Assembly: GCA_028408365.1 (NCBI GenBank)
Contig: JAOOLD010000010.1
Coordinates: forward strand, 1-62,693
Direction of reading: 5' to 3'
DNA length: 62,693 nt
DNA from: Bacteroidota bacterium
GTDB taxonomy: Bacteria; Bacteroidota; Bacteroidia; Flavobacteriales; BACL11
This document shows, piece by piece, positions 42,813 through 54,095 of the stretch. The notes beneath the pieces were generated by a model. It ran no database searches, was not told where the DNA came from, and saw only the letters and a list, made by a program, of their open reading frames with translations. Position 1 is the first letter of the stretch. Every line of letters begins with the position of its first letter. Both the position numbers and the translations under genes were made by a program.

Positions 42813-44064
42813 CATAGACAAAAGTAGAAATATAGTAGTTGGACTTGATATTGGAACTACTAAAATATCACTAATGGTAGGTAAAATGAATGAGTATAAA
42901 AAATTAGAAATTGTTGCTCAAGGTAAGTCTGAGTCATATGGTGTTTCTAGAGGAATTGTTGCAAATATAGATCGAACAGTTGAATCAATTAAAGAGGCAA
43001 TTAATCAAGCAAGTCAGCATTACAATATAAATGAAGTTTATGTAGGAATTGCTGGTCAACATATTAAAAGCCTTCAACATAGAGGTGAAATAGTTCGAGA
43101 TGATGTCGAAAATGAAATTAACATTAGTGACATGAAAAAGCTTAAAGAAAATATGTTTAAGCTGATAACTATTCCTGGTGAAGAAGTTATTCATGTAATT
43201 CCACAAGAGTATACAGTTGATGGGGAGGATGGAATACAAGATCCAAGAGGTATGGCTGGAATAAAATTATCTGCAAATTTCCATGTCATAACAGCTCAGG
43301 TAGGCGCAGTAAGAAATATTATTCGCTGTGTTGAAAAAGCGGGATTAAGAACTAAAGAGTTAATACTAGAGCCCTTTGCATCAGCACTAGCAACATTGGA
43401 CGAGGATGAGTTAAGAGAAGGAGTTGCTCTTGTTGATATTGGTGGAGGTACAACTGATGTTGCAATTTTTTTAGATAAAGTTATCAGACATACCGCAGTC
43501 ATACCATTTGGAGGTAATGTTATTACTAAAGACATTAAGACTGGGTTATCAATTTTAGAAAAGCAAGCGGAGTTATTAAAAATAAAATTTGGCTCTGCGG
43601 TTCATAGTGATGATCATGATAATGTAATGGTGTCTATACCTGGACTTAGAGGTAGAGAGCCTAAGGAAATATCTGTTAAAAATCTTACTGAAATTATTAG
43701 TGCAAGAATGAAAGAAATAATTGATCTTGTATATCATCAAATTAAAGTTTCAGGATACGAAGATAAGCTAATGACTGGAGTAGTTTTAACAGGGGGAGGA
43801 GCGCAATTAAGAAATTTAAACCAATTAGTTTCATTTATTACTGGTATGGAAGCTAGAGTTGGTTATCCTAATGAACATCTTGGTAAGGAATCTAAAGATA
43901 ATGTAACAAGTCCAATGTATTCTACAGGTACAGGTCTCGTGATGAAAGGCTTTCAAGGTATGCCTTCTAATGAAAATAGTATAAAAAATAACAATAAAAG
44001 CGAAACTTCACTTTTAAAAATCTTTAAGGAAATTAAAGGTTTTTTTGATGAAGAAATTGAATAA
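42805..44064 (+). CDS. ftsA: Cell division protein FtsA
   Basis: A 419-residue actin-fold ATPase that tethers FtsZ to the membrane. The phosphate loop VVGLDIGTTKISLMVGK, the 1C domain, VALVDIGGGTTDVAIF and the adenosine motif GVVLTGGGAQLRN are all present. The C-terminus LLKIFKEIKGFFDEEIE is a likely amphipathic membrane-targeting helix. ftsZ begins 14 nt later. Confidence 0.96.
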   Translation: MTDIDKSRNIVVGLDIGTTKISLMVGKMNEYKKLEIVAQGKSESYGVSRGIVANIDRTVESIKEAINQASQHYNINEVYVGIAGQHIKSLQHRGEIVRDDVENEINISDMKKLKENMFKLITIPGEEVIHVIPQEYTVDGEDGIQDPRGMAGIKLSANFHVITAQVGAVRNIIRCVEKAGLRTKELILEPFASALATLDEDELREGVALVDIGGGTTDVAIFLDKVIRHTAVIPFGGNVITKDIKTGLSILEKQAELLKIKFGSAVHSDDHDNVMVSIPGLRGREPKEISVKNLTEIISARMKEIIDLVYHQIKVSGYEDKLMTGVVLTGGGAQLRNLNQLVSFITGMEARVGYPNEHLGKESKDNVTSPMYSTGTGLVMKGFQGMPSNENSIKNNNKSETSLLKIFKEIKGFFDEEIE

Positions 44065-44078
44065 TTAAAATAATAAAG

Positions 44079-45707
44079 ATGAAAACAAATTTTGAATTTC
44101 AATTACCAAAAAATCAATCTTCAGTAATAAAAGTACTTGGAGTTGGAGGAGGTGGTAGTAATGCAGTTAATTATATGCATTCTAACGGAATTAAAGGAGT
44201 TGATTTTGTTGTATGTAACACTGATTCACAAGCTCTTGAAGCAAGTCAAGTTCCAGTTAAAATTCAATTAGGAGCTGAGCTAACTGAAGGATTAGGTGCA
44301 GGCTCAAATCCCGATATTGGTAAAAAAGCTGCTGAAGAGAGCATAGATAGAATTAATGAGTTACTGGACTCAAATACAAAAATGTTATTTATTACTGCAG
44401 GAATGGGTGGCGGAACAGGAACAGGTGCAGCCCCAGTAATTGCTGAAGTTGCAAAGCAAAAAGGAATTTTAACAGTTGGTGTAGTAACTAATCCTTTTTC
44501 AACAGAAGGTGGAAATAGAAAAAAATATGCAAAGGATGGACTTGTTGAGCTAAGAAAAAGCGTTGATACACTACTAATTATTAACAATGATAAGCTAATT
44601 GAAGTATATGGTGATTTAACATTAAGTAAGGCATTTGCGAAAGCTAATGAGGTTTTAAATACAGCTACTAAAGGAATAGCAGAAGTAATTTCACAACATC
44701 TTCTAGTAAATATAGATTTGAATGATGCGAGAAGAGTTTTACAAAATAGTGGTACAGCAGTGATGGGTCAATCTGAGGCCAGTGGGGAAAATCGTGCTAT
44801 TGAAGCCGTTGAAGGTGCATTAGATTCTCCCTTACTTAATGATAACGATATCTTCGGTGCTGAACAGGTACTATTAAAGATAGTAACTGGTCCAGGTGAT
44901 GATGAAATTAAAATGTCTGAATTAAATAAAATTAAAAGCAAAATACAGCAAGCAGCCGGAAATGATGTAAATATTATTGAAGGAGTTGGCATTGATAATG
45001 ACTTAGATTCTTCAATTAGTGTAACAGTGATTGCAACTGGATTTGAGCAAAAGATCGATAAAGATCCTGTAAAAATTAATCTATCGGACTCTAATAATAT
45101 TGAGGATTATATTACAAAAGAAAAAGTTGCAGAAGATGATGATAAAAAAATAGAAATTTTACAAACGAAAATATTTAATTTTGATAATGAGGTTTTAGTT
45201 AAAGAGATTACTAAATCTGAGGAAAATAATATTAATAACAAATCATTCGCTGATGAAAATAAAATTATTTTTGAGCTTGATAGTGAAATAAAGCCAGATC
45301 ATATTAGCAACGCAGAGCTAACAAAAAATGAAGTCAATATCGATAATCCAGCAATTATAATTGATGAGATAAAAAATGACGATAATTTAAGTGATAATAA
45401 TTTTGAAAAAAATGATATTAATGATAGCTCCAAAACTGAAATAGATAAAAATGTTAGTTCTATTTCTAATAAAAGCTTAGAGTCTAGAGAAAGGGAAGAA
45501 AGGCTTAGAGAAATTTCAAAAAAGTTAAGAACACCATCAGGTTTAACTTATTTAGAAGAACAACCAGCTTACAAAAGAAACAATGTAACATTGGAAAATG
45601 TGCCTAAATCTGATAAAGAAGATACAACCAATTTTACTTTAGAACAAAATGGTGAAGACATTACCTTAAAAAAGAATAACAGTTTTTTGCATGATAATGT
45701 AGATTAA
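44079..45707 (+). CDS. ftsZ: Cell division GTPase FtsZ
   Basis: A 542-residue tubulin homologue forming the Z ring. The signature GGGTGTGAAP is intact near residue 109, after KVLGVGGGGSNAVNYM; the globular core ends near residue 325. A long acidic, Asn-rich linker follows (about 326-475), then an EQPAYKR peptide and a terminal NSFLHDNVD. The family's C-terminal binding peptide is probably the PAYKR region, as in flavobacteria. Last gene of the cluster, closed by a strong terminator. Confidence 0.97.
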   Translation: MKTNFEFQLPKNQSSVIKVLGVGGGGSNAVNYMHSNGIKGVDFVVCNTDSQALEASQVPVKIQLGAELTEGLGAGSNPDIGKKAAEESIDRINELLDSNTKMLFITAGMGGGTGTGAAPVIAEVAKQKGILTVGVVTNPFSTEGGNRKKYAKDGLVELRKSVDTLLIINNDKLIEVYGDLTLSKAFAKANEVLNTATKGIAEVISQHLLVNIDLNDARRVLQNSGTAVMGQSEASGENRAIEAVEGALDSPLLNDNDIFGAEQVLLKIVTGPGDDEIKMSELNKIKSKIQQAAGNDVNIIEGVGIDNDLDSSISVTVIATGFEQKIDKDPVKINLSDSNNIEDYITKEKVAEDDDKKIEILQTKIFNFDNEVLVKEITKSEENNINNKSFADENKIIFELDSEIKPDHISNAELTKNEVNIDNPAIIIDEIKNDDNLSDNNFEKNDINDSSKTEIDKNVSSISNKSLESREREERLREISKKLRTPSGLTYLEEQPAYKRNNVTLENVPKSDKEDTTNFTLEQNGEDITLKKNNSFLHDNVD

Positions 45708-45710
45708 AGG

Positions 45711-45739
45711 AAAGCCAAATATGACTAGTATTTGGCTTT
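45711..45739. terminator. Bidirectional intrinsic terminator between ftsZ and groEL
   Basis: AAAGCCAAATA (45711-45721), a 7-nt loop, and TATTTGGCTTT (45729-45739) form a perfect 11-bp stem. A-rich and T-rich flanks on the two arms make it usable from both sides. It is the only strong terminator between convergent genes in this window. Confidence 0.85.
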
Positions 45740-45747
45740 TAATGTTT

Positions 45748-47669
<1,922 letters not shown>

Positions 47670-47751
47670 ATTTTTTTATTTTGTTTAAATTTATAATTAA
47701 TATATTCAAAAATCATGCCAACAAGATTTTTATGAAATTATGTCAGATTTA

Positions 47752-48072
47752 TTAATTTAATGGATTGTCCTCAGGTAAATTTTGAGGTATAATAGCTTCA
47801 TCAATTTGTTCTTGAGATTTAATCTCGTTTGTAGAATCAAAATTTCTGGTTATAGCAAAGTTGGATAACATTGTTAATGAAATCAACACTATTGCTAATG
47901 TCCAAGTAGTCTTCTCTAAAAAATCGGTTGTCTTTTTTGCTCCCATTATTTGGTTACTTGATCCTCCTCCAAAGGTTGAAGAAAGACCACCGCCCTTTGG
48001 ATTTTGAACTAAAACAACAAGTACCAAAAGTACAGAAGTTAATATGATTAAAATTGCAAATACTGAATACAT
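47752..48072 (-). CDS. secG: Preprotein translocase subunit SecG
   Basis: A 106-residue protein with two membrane helices (about residues 3-22 and 55-72) and the diagnostic cytosolic loop VQNPKGGGLSSTFGGG. It is the accessory subunit of SecYEG. The C-terminal acidic tail is longer than in E. coli. It follows the TPR gene by one base in the miaB operon. Confidence 0.95.
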   Translation of the reverse strand: MYSVFAILIILTSVLLVLVVLVQNPKGGGLSSTFGGGSSNQIMGAKKTTDFLEKTTWTLAIVLISLTMLSNFAITRNFDSTNEIKSQEQIDEAIIPQNLPEDNPLN

Positions 48073-48073
48073 T

Positions 48074-48601
48074 TTACTTTATTTTTTTTATATCACTAAT
48101 TTGGGATGCAAATAACGTATTTTTTTCTGGAAATTTCAAAATTAATTTTTCAAATGCGTCTATAGCTTTGTCAAAATGACCTTGTTCTTTGTAAATTTTT
48201 GCTAGTGTTTCAGTTATAAAATCATCATTTTCACTCAAACTTTTTTTAGCTGTCTCTGTAGCTGAAAAAAAAGTTGGTTTCTCTTTTTTTTCCTCAATTT
48301 TTTCAATCCACTCTAGCATTGTGAGTTTTTGGTCAAAATTTTGATGTGGTTTTACAAAAACTTTTGTTTTGTTTTTAATAAGTATTTTAAAAAGTTTTTT
48401 TCTTGATTGTACGTACAAAGCACATTTTCTTAACTCACTTATGTAGCGAACACTACCGATATTTTTAAGAACTATTAGTCGTGCTATTAAAGCTGTTGAA
48501 TGAAAACTATGCTTTTTTAAAAAAATATCGAGTTTAGTCAAGTTTTCATCATTTTGAAGTTCCTCAACTTCAATAATTTTAAATATTTCTTCTGTTACCA
48601 A
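48074..48601 (-). CDS. TPR-like protein between lptE and secG
   Basis: A 175-residue soluble protein, charged and helical, with a recognisable TPR unit near the C-terminus (AKIYKEQGHFDKAIDAFEKL). No signal peptide. A gene of this size and composition occupies the same place between lptE and secG in other Bacteroidota, by my recollection, so it may act in envelope biogenesis. It overlaps lptE by 7 nt. Function unknown. Confidence 0.75.
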   Translation of the reverse strand: MVTEEIFKIIEVEELQNDENLTKLDIFLKKHSFHSTALIARLIVLKNIGSVRYISELRKCALYVQSRKKLFKILIKNKTKVFVKPHQNFDQKLTMLEWIEKIEEKKEKPTFFSATETAKKSLSENDDFITETLAKIYKEQGHFDKAIDAFEKLILKFPEKNTLFASQISDIKKIK

Positions 48602-49089
48602 TTAACAAACGTTTTATTAAAGATATCTATGCATATTTCCTCTAAAATTTGATCAGTCAATTCACTTTCAATTTCCTCTAAATTTTGATCACTTTTGTAG
48701 TCGACATATCTAGTAAATTTTTGATTGTAATTTTCTTTTTCATTTATGTAATTTTTAAAATCAATATTTACTGAGATAGAAAGTCTATTTTGATTAGCAA
48801 AATCGTTTGATGATATAGATATTGGAGAAATATCATAGCTGATAATTTTGCCATTGATTTCAATCTCATAGTTATTACCATTGAGACTTAAATCAGTTTG
48901 TTCAATTATGAAATCTGTCAACTTTTGGGTAATATCTCTATCTAGGTTTGCTTTAAAATTCTCAGCCTCGTTAATAAAATAACCTATCTTGATATTTTTT
49001 ATTTCAGCGTTAATTGAAGCTCCGCTGAATGTATAAAAACCACATGAGCTTATTGTAAGTATTAAAGTTATGTAGAGAAAATTTTTCAA
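48595..49089 (-). CDS. lptE: LPS assembly lipoprotein LptE
   Basis: A 164-residue lipoprotein (MKNFLYITLILTISSC, Cys16, then GFYTFSGASI). The GFYTFSG start and the beta/alpha domain with LDRDITQKLTDFI are characteristic of Bacteroidota LptE, the plug of the LptD outer-membrane LPS translocon. It starts immediately after the enhancer-binding protein gene. lptD is not in the window. Confidence 0.87.
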   Translation of the reverse strand: MKNFLYITLILTISSCGFYTFSGASINAEIKNIKIGYFINEAENFKANLDRDITQKLTDFIIEQTDLSLNGNNYEIEINGKIISYDISPISISSNDFANQNRLSISVNIDFKNYINEKENYNQKFTRYVDYKSDQNLEEIESELTDQILEEICIDIFNKTFVNW

Positions 49090-50244
49090 TTACAAATTCA
49101 GTTCTTTTATTTTTCTATATAGTGTTCTCTCTGAAATTCCTAAATCTTTAGCAGCATTCTTTCTTTTGCCACTATGTTTGCTTAGCGCCTTTGAAATTAA
49201 ATTTTTCTCATGTTCAAACAAAGATAGATTTTGCTCAATGACATATTCTTCTTGTTTGTTATCTTTCTTATAAAAATTGTCAACTTGTAATATATTTTCG
49301 CCAAATTCATCTTTGTTAATTTTATTTTTACCAATCAGTTCGTCTGTTATTTTTTTCAAGTGATTTAAATCTTTTTTCATGTCAAAGAGAACTTTGTACA
49401 AAATTTCTCTTTCACTGAAATCATTTTCTTCAATATTTGATTTAACAATAGGTAAATTTTGATTTTTTGAAGAAAGATACTCAACAATCTTGGACTTTGA
49501 AATATTTTTTTCTTTTTCTAGTACTGATAAGTTTTGCACAAAGTTTTTAAGTTCTCTAATATTTCCTGGCCAATTATAATCTTGTATTAATTTAATACCC
49601 TCATGATCAAGTATAATGGGATCAGTATTATACTTATCTGCAAAATCTACAGCAAATTTTCTAAACAAAAGTTGTACGTCTTCACCTCTTTTTCTTAATG
49701 GAGGCAGATTTATATTTATTGTAGATAATCTATAATATAAATCTTCTCTAAATTTCCCTTCTTTGATTGCTTGTGAGAGATTAACATTTGTAGCAGCAAT
49801 TATTCTAACATCAGTTTTGGAAACCTCTGATGAACCAACTTTAATATAATCTCCGTTTTCAAGTACTCTAAGTAATCTTGCTTGAGTTGACATCGGTAGT
49901 TCCCCAACTTCGTCCAGAAATATAGTCCCTTTGTTTGCAACTTCAAAATATCCTTTTCTAGTTTCATGAGCGCCAGTAAATGCACCTTTAACATGTCCAA
50001 AAAGTTCGCTATCAATTGTTCCTTCGGGTATAGCTCCACAGTTCACAGAAATAAAGTTCTCATGCTTTCTGTTGCTGAGTGAGTGAATAATTTTCGGAAT
50101 ATTTTCTTTACCAGTTCCACTTTCTCCAGTGACTAGTGTTGTTATCTCAGTAGATGATACTTGAACTGCAATGTCAATTGCTCTGTTCAAGTCAATACTT
50201 TTACCAATTATCCCATAATTTCTTTTAATCGAATTTATATCCAT
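49090..50244 (-). CDS. Sigma-54-dependent Fis-family activator without receiver domain
   Basis: A 384-residue AAA+ enhancer-binding protein. Walker A is VTGESGTGKE near residue 43, the sigma-54-contacting loop is GAFTGA, and Walker B is GTIFLDEVGELP. The C-terminal Fis-type helix-turn-helix (NAAKDLGISERTLYRKIKEL) binds DNA. There is no N-terminal receiver or GAF domain, so activity must be controlled by expression, ATP hydrolysis or partners. An intact GAFTGA implies rpoN elsewhere in the genome. Targets unknown. It directly follows miaB. Confidence 0.92.
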   Translation of the reverse strand: MDINSIKRNYGIIGKSIDLNRAIDIAVQVSSTEITTLVTGESGTGKENIPKIIHSLSNRKHENFISVNCGAIPEGTIDSELFGHVKGAFTGAHETRKGYFEVANKGTIFLDEVGELPMSTQARLLRVLENGDYIKVGSSEVSKTDVRIIAATNVNLSQAIKEGKFREDLYYRLSTININLPPLRKRGEDVQLLFRKFAVDFADKYNTDPIILDHEGIKLIQDYNWPGNIRELKNFVQNLSVLEKEKNISKSKIVEYLSSKNQNLPIVKSNIEENDFSEREILYKVLFDMKKDLNHLKKITDELIGKNKINKDEFGENILQVDNFYKKDNKQEEYVIEQNLSLFEHEKNLISKALSKHSGKRKNAAKDLGISERTLYRKIKELNL

Positions 50245-51654
50245 TTAAATAATATTACCAATTAGTGTTGCTGATGTACATTTTTCTACCTCAACTGTAA
50301 CTGTATCTCCAATTTTTGCTTTTTGCTTTGGGAAAATGATTACGTTGTTTTGCATATTTCGCCCAAAGAAATCATATTCCGATTTTTTAGAGATACCTTC
50401 AATTAATACTTCAAACTTGCTGCCAATTTTTCTTTTATTATTTTCCAATGAATGTTGTCTTTGCTTTGAAATAATTTCTGAAAGCCTAATTGCTTTTGTT
50501 TCATCCTCAACATTATCCTCTAACTTTCTGTGGGCTTGAGTGTTAGGTCTATCAGAATACTTAAACATGTAGCCATAATCATACTTTACATAATCCATTA
50601 AAGATAATGTCATTGCGTGATCAGAATCTGTTTCATGACAAAATCCGCTTATCATATCCATTGATAATCCACAATCAGGGATATGTTTTTTTATAGTATC
50701 TATGAGATTGATATACTCCTCTCTTGTATATCCTCTGTTCATTAATTTTAAAATTTTGTTACTACCTGATTGAACGGGCAAATGTATGTAGTTGCAAATG
50801 TTATGATAAGATTTCATGGTTTTAATCACTTCCTCAGTCATATCTTGAGGGTTTGAAGTTGAAAAGCGTATTCTTAGCTCAGGACATTCTTCAGCTACAA
50901 TACTTAATAGTTTGGCAAAATTTATACTATCAGCTTTTTCTTTGTTTTTTGCTTTAATAAAGTCTTTTTTGAGACCACCTCCATACCACAAATAAGAGTC
51001 TACATTTTGACCAAGCAAAGTAACTTCTTTGAAATTATTTCTAACTAATTCTTTACATTCAACAACTATACTGTTTGGATTTCTACTCCTTTCTCTTCCT
51101 CTTGTGAAAGGGACAACACAGAATGAACACATGTTATCACATCCTCTAGTTATAGAGACAAAAGCTGTTACTCCATTGGATAAAAATCTTACTGGACTAA
51201 CATTTCCATAAGTTTCTTCTTTTGAAAGAATAACGTTGATTGCCTTTCTTCCATCTTCTACCTTTCTAATTAATTTGGGTAAATCTCTATATGCATCTGG
51301 TCCCACAACTATATCAACTAATTTTTCTTCCTCTAACAGTTTTGTTTTAAGTCGTTCAGCCATACACCCCATAACACCAATCATCATGTTTTTGTTTCTT
51401 TTTTTTACACTGTTGTAAAACTTAAGTCTTTTTCTCACCGTTTCTTCAGCTTTTTCTCTAATTGAGCATGTGTTAACAAGGATTATGTCAGCTTCTTCGA
51501 TATTATTCGTTGATATATAGTTATCTTCGGTTAAAATGGCTGCAACAATTTCACTATCAGAAAAATTCATTTGACAACCATATGTTTCAATATACATCAT
51601 CTTACCTTTAGATTTAGTTCTTTTTTTTGTAAGTAGGTTTTGATCAATCAACAT
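50245..51654 (-). CDS. miaB: tRNA-2-methylthio-N6-isopentenyladenosine synthase MiaB
   Basis: A 469-residue radical-SAM methylthiotransferase acting on A37 of tRNA. The N-terminal cluster cysteines begin in ETYGCQMN, with VNTCSIR and GVMGCMAER. The radical-SAM CxxxCxxC is in RGCDNMCSFC. A TRAM domain ends the protein. It heads the operon miaB-EBP-lptE-TPR-secG-groES-groEL; the -7 element TATCTTTG lies 22 nt upstream of its ATG. Confidence 0.95.
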   Translation of the reverse strand: MLIDQNLLTKKRTKSKGKMMYIETYGCQMNFSDSEIVAAILTEDNYISTNNIEEADIILVNTCSIREKAEETVRKRLKFYNSVKKRNKNMMIGVMGCMAERLKTKLLEEEKLVDIVVGPDAYRDLPKLIRKVEDGRKAINVILSKEETYGNVSPVRFLSNGVTAFVSITRGCDNMCSFCVVPFTRGRERSRNPNSIVVECKELVRNNFKEVTLLGQNVDSYLWYGGGLKKDFIKAKNKEKADSINFAKLLSIVAEECPELRIRFSTSNPQDMTEEVIKTMKSYHNICNYIHLPVQSGSNKILKLMNRGYTREEYINLIDTIKKHIPDCGLSMDMISGFCHETDSDHAMTLSLMDYVKYDYGYMFKYSDRPNTQAHRKLEDNVEDETKAIRLSEIISKQRQHSLENNKRKIGSKFEVLIEGISKKSEYDFFGRNMQNNVIIFPKQKAKIGDTVTVEVEKCTSATLIGNII

Positions 51655-51676
51655 TTCTTTAGTAATAAATTTTTTG

Positions 51677-51786
51677 CAAAGATAAGTAAAACTGACAATA
51701 TGTCATATTACGTATATATTATATACATAATATAAAATTTTAATACAATTTTTTTTGGTCAAAAAAAAAATCTTGCCTTATTTTTG
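51677..51786. promoter_or_regulatory. Divergent miaB/topA promoters with two perfect dyads
   Basis: Minus strand TATCTTTG at 51684-51677 faces miaB. Plus strand TTTG (51754-51757), a 21-nt spacer and TATTTTTG (51779-51786) form a full promoter for topA. Between them are two perfect inverted repeats: TGACA-ATA-TGTCA (51693-51705) and GTATATA-T-TATATAC (51712-51726), with centres 20 bp apart. The first dyad sits in the miaB promoter spacer, a repressor-like position. Confidence 0.55.
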
Positions 51787-51797
51787 CAAAAAAAAAA

Positions 51798-54095
51798 TTG
51801 TCTAAAAATTTATTAATTGTAGAATCACCTGCTAAGAAAAAGACTATACAATCTTATCTAGGTAAAGACTATATAGTAGAATCTAGTGTAGGACACATAA
51901 GAGACTTGCCAAAAAAAGGCAATAAAGCAATCGATATTGAGAATGGATTTACTCCAAATTACGTCGTAAGTGAAGACAAGAAAAAAATTGTTAAGGAATT
52001 ACAAAAATGTGTAAAAAGTGCTGATGTAATATGGTTAGCTACAGATGAAGATAGAGAGGGAGAAGCAATTGCATGGCATCTAACTCAGGCACTAGATGTA
52101 AGAAACAAAAAAATAAATAGAATTGTTTTTAATGAAATTACAAAAGAAGCTATTCACAATGCAATTAAAAAACCTAAAAAAATAAATGAAAATCTCGTTA
52201 ATGCTCAACAAGCTAGACGTGTTCTTGATAGATTAGTTGGATTTGAATTATCTCCGCTTTTATGGAAAAAAATTAAAAGAGGACTTTCAGCAGGACGTGT
52301 ACAATCAGTTGCGGTTCGCTTAATTGTTGAAAGAGAAAATGAAATAAATAAATTTGAATCATCATCAAGTTTTAAAATCATTTCGAGCTTCAAAACTGAA
52401 AACGGTGAAATATTTAGTTGTGAATTGAATCAAAAATTTGATAACATTGAAGATGTTAGAGAATTCTTAATTAACTCATCTAATTTTCAACATGTTTTAA
52501 ATGAAATTGAAAAGAAACCCTCCAAAAGAAGCCCGCAGGCTGCATTCACAACATCAACATTACAACAGGAGGCATCAAGAAAACTATCTTTTTCTGTAAA
52601 CAGAACAATGTCCGTTGCACAAAAATTGTATGAGCAAGGTAGAATAACATACATGCGAACTGATAGTACAAATTTATCTAAAACAGCTGTTGATTCAATA
52701 AAAGACTTGGTAGTAAAAAGTTATGGTAGTAGCTTCTTCACAAAAAGAACTTATCAAACTAAAACAAAAGGGGCTCAAGAAGCCCATGAGGCCATACGCC
52801 CAACAGATTTTAATCTAATAAATATTGATAATGATAATGATCAAAATAAGTTGTATAGACTAATATGGGAAAGAGCTGTTGCATCTCAAATGTCTGATGC
52901 AAAAATAGAAAGAACTACTTATAAAGTAAACTCGTTTAACGATAAAATGTTATTTCAAGCTAAAGGTGAAGTTGTAACATTTGCTGGATTTCTTGCAATT
53001 AACAAAACAAATAGTAGTTCTGACACTTTCTTGCCTAAGGCAAAAATATCAAAACCATTAAATTTAGATACTTTAAAATCTGATGAAGTTTATGCAAAAC
53101 CACCCGCGAGATACAATGAAGCAAGTTTAGTTAGAAAGTTAGAGGATTTAGGTATAGGAAGACCGTCTACATATGCCTCCACCATTACAACTGTTCAGAA
53201 AAGAAACTATGTTATAAAGGAAAATCGTGAGGGAAAAATTGTCAAATCAAAAGTACTTATACTAAGCGACAACTCAGTAAATGAGACAACAGTAGATAAA
53301 ATTACAGGTGCTGAAAAAAACAAACTATTTCCAACTGATACTGGAGACATCGTTACAAAATTTCTAGTTAGGCATTTTAGTAAAATACTAGATTACGGTT
53401 TCACAGCTACTGTAGAAGATGAATTTGACTTAATCGCTGACGGTAAAAAGGTTTGGAATGAAATGATTCAAAATTTTTATACTGGTTTTATTTCAAAAGT
53501 CAATGATGTTAATGATAACGAAAAAAGAGAATCAGGTGAACGCACACTAGGTAATCACCCAGAAACCAATGAAGTAGTAATCGCAAGGCTTGGACCTTTT
53601 GGCCCTATGGTTCAAATCGGTGAAAAAAGCGATGAAAAATCTGAAAAAAAACCAAGATTTGCTTCACTTCAAAAGGGTCAAACAATTCAAAATATATCAC
53701 TTGAAAAAGCACTGGATTTGTTCAAATTACCAAGATCAGTAGGCTATTACAATGATGAGGAAATTATTGCTGCTGTTGGAAGATTTGGTCCTTACCTTAA
53801 ATATAAAAACAAATTTTATTCTCTTAAAGGTACAGAATATGATCCACTCATAATTTCTTTAGAGGATGCTAAAATTCACATCGAAAATAAAATCAAGCAA
53901 GAGAAAGAAAGAATAATAAATTTTTTTGATGGAGAGCCTGCTTTTTATATTTTAAATGGTAGATATGGCCCATTTGTTCAAGTTGTTCCAAAAGAAGGAA
54001 AAAAAATAAATTTAAGAATACCAAAAGATACTACGCCAAAATCTTTAAAAAGAGAAGATTGCATGCAGCTATTAAATAAAAAATCAAATAGTTGA
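51798..54095 (+). CDS. topA: DNA topoisomerase I
   Basis: A 765-residue type IA topoisomerase that relaxes negative supercoils. The Toprim domain is N-terminal (LLIVESPAKKKTIQSYLG, ATDEDREGEAIAWHL). The catalytic tyrosine is in GRITYMRTDSTNLS and the active-site region AHEAIRPT is intact. The C-terminus has Toprim-C-type repeats (ARLGPFGPMVQIG, VGRFGPYLKYK, NGRYGPFVQV) instead of Cys4 zinc ribbons. The start is TTG 51798, 11 nt behind the -7 element. The stop overlaps the next TTG start. Confidence 0.96.
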   Translation: MSKNLLIVESPAKKKTIQSYLGKDYIVESSVGHIRDLPKKGNKAIDIENGFTPNYVVSEDKKKIVKELQKCVKSADVIWLATDEDREGEAIAWHLTQALDVRNKKINRIVFNEITKEAIHNAIKKPKKINENLVNAQQARRVLDRLVGFELSPLLWKKIKRGLSAGRVQSVAVRLIVERENEINKFESSSSFKIISSFKTENGEIFSCELNQKFDNIEDVREFLINSSNFQHVLNEIEKKPSKRSPQAAFTTSTLQQEASRKLSFSVNRTMSVAQKLYEQGRITYMRTDSTNLSKTAVDSIKDLVVKSYGSSFFTKRTYQTKTKGAQEAHEAIRPTDFNLINIDNDNDQNKLYRLIWERAVASQMSDAKIERTTYKVNSFNDKMLFQAKGEVVTFAGFLAINKTNSSSDTFLPKAKISKPLNLDTLKSDEVYAKPPARYNEASLVRKLEDLGIGRPSTYASTITTVQKRNYVIKENREGKIVKSKVLILSDNSVNETTVDKITGAEKNKLFPTDTGDIVTKFLVRHFSKILDYGFTATVEDEFDLIADGKKVWNEMIQNFYTGFISKVNDVNDNEKRESGERTLGNHPETNEVVIARLGPFGPMVQIGEKSDEKSEKKPRFASLQKGQTIQNISLEKALDLFKLPRSVGYYNDEEIIAAVGRFGPYLKYKNKFYSLKGTEYDPLIISLEDAKIHIENKIKQEKERIINFFDGEPAFYILNGRYGPFVQVVPKEGKKINLRIPKDTTPKSLKREDCMQLLNKKSNS

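Noticed and set aside
44264-44587. Minus-strand frame inside ftsZ, and similar long antisense frames inside groEL.
   Set aside because: They are antisense shadows of strongly conserved genes with biased codons, without start context or recognisable product.
47706-47721. Sigma-54-like site (minus strand TTGGCATG, 4 nt, TTGAA) in front of groES, in an operon that contains an RpoN-type activator.
   Set aside because: The -24 half is good but the -12 half lacks the required GC. One imperfect match in AT-rich DNA is not enough.
47670-47751. CIRCE/HrcA operator expected upstream of groES-groEL.
   Set aside because: No TTAGCACTC-N9-GAGTGCTAA-like repeat is present on either strand.
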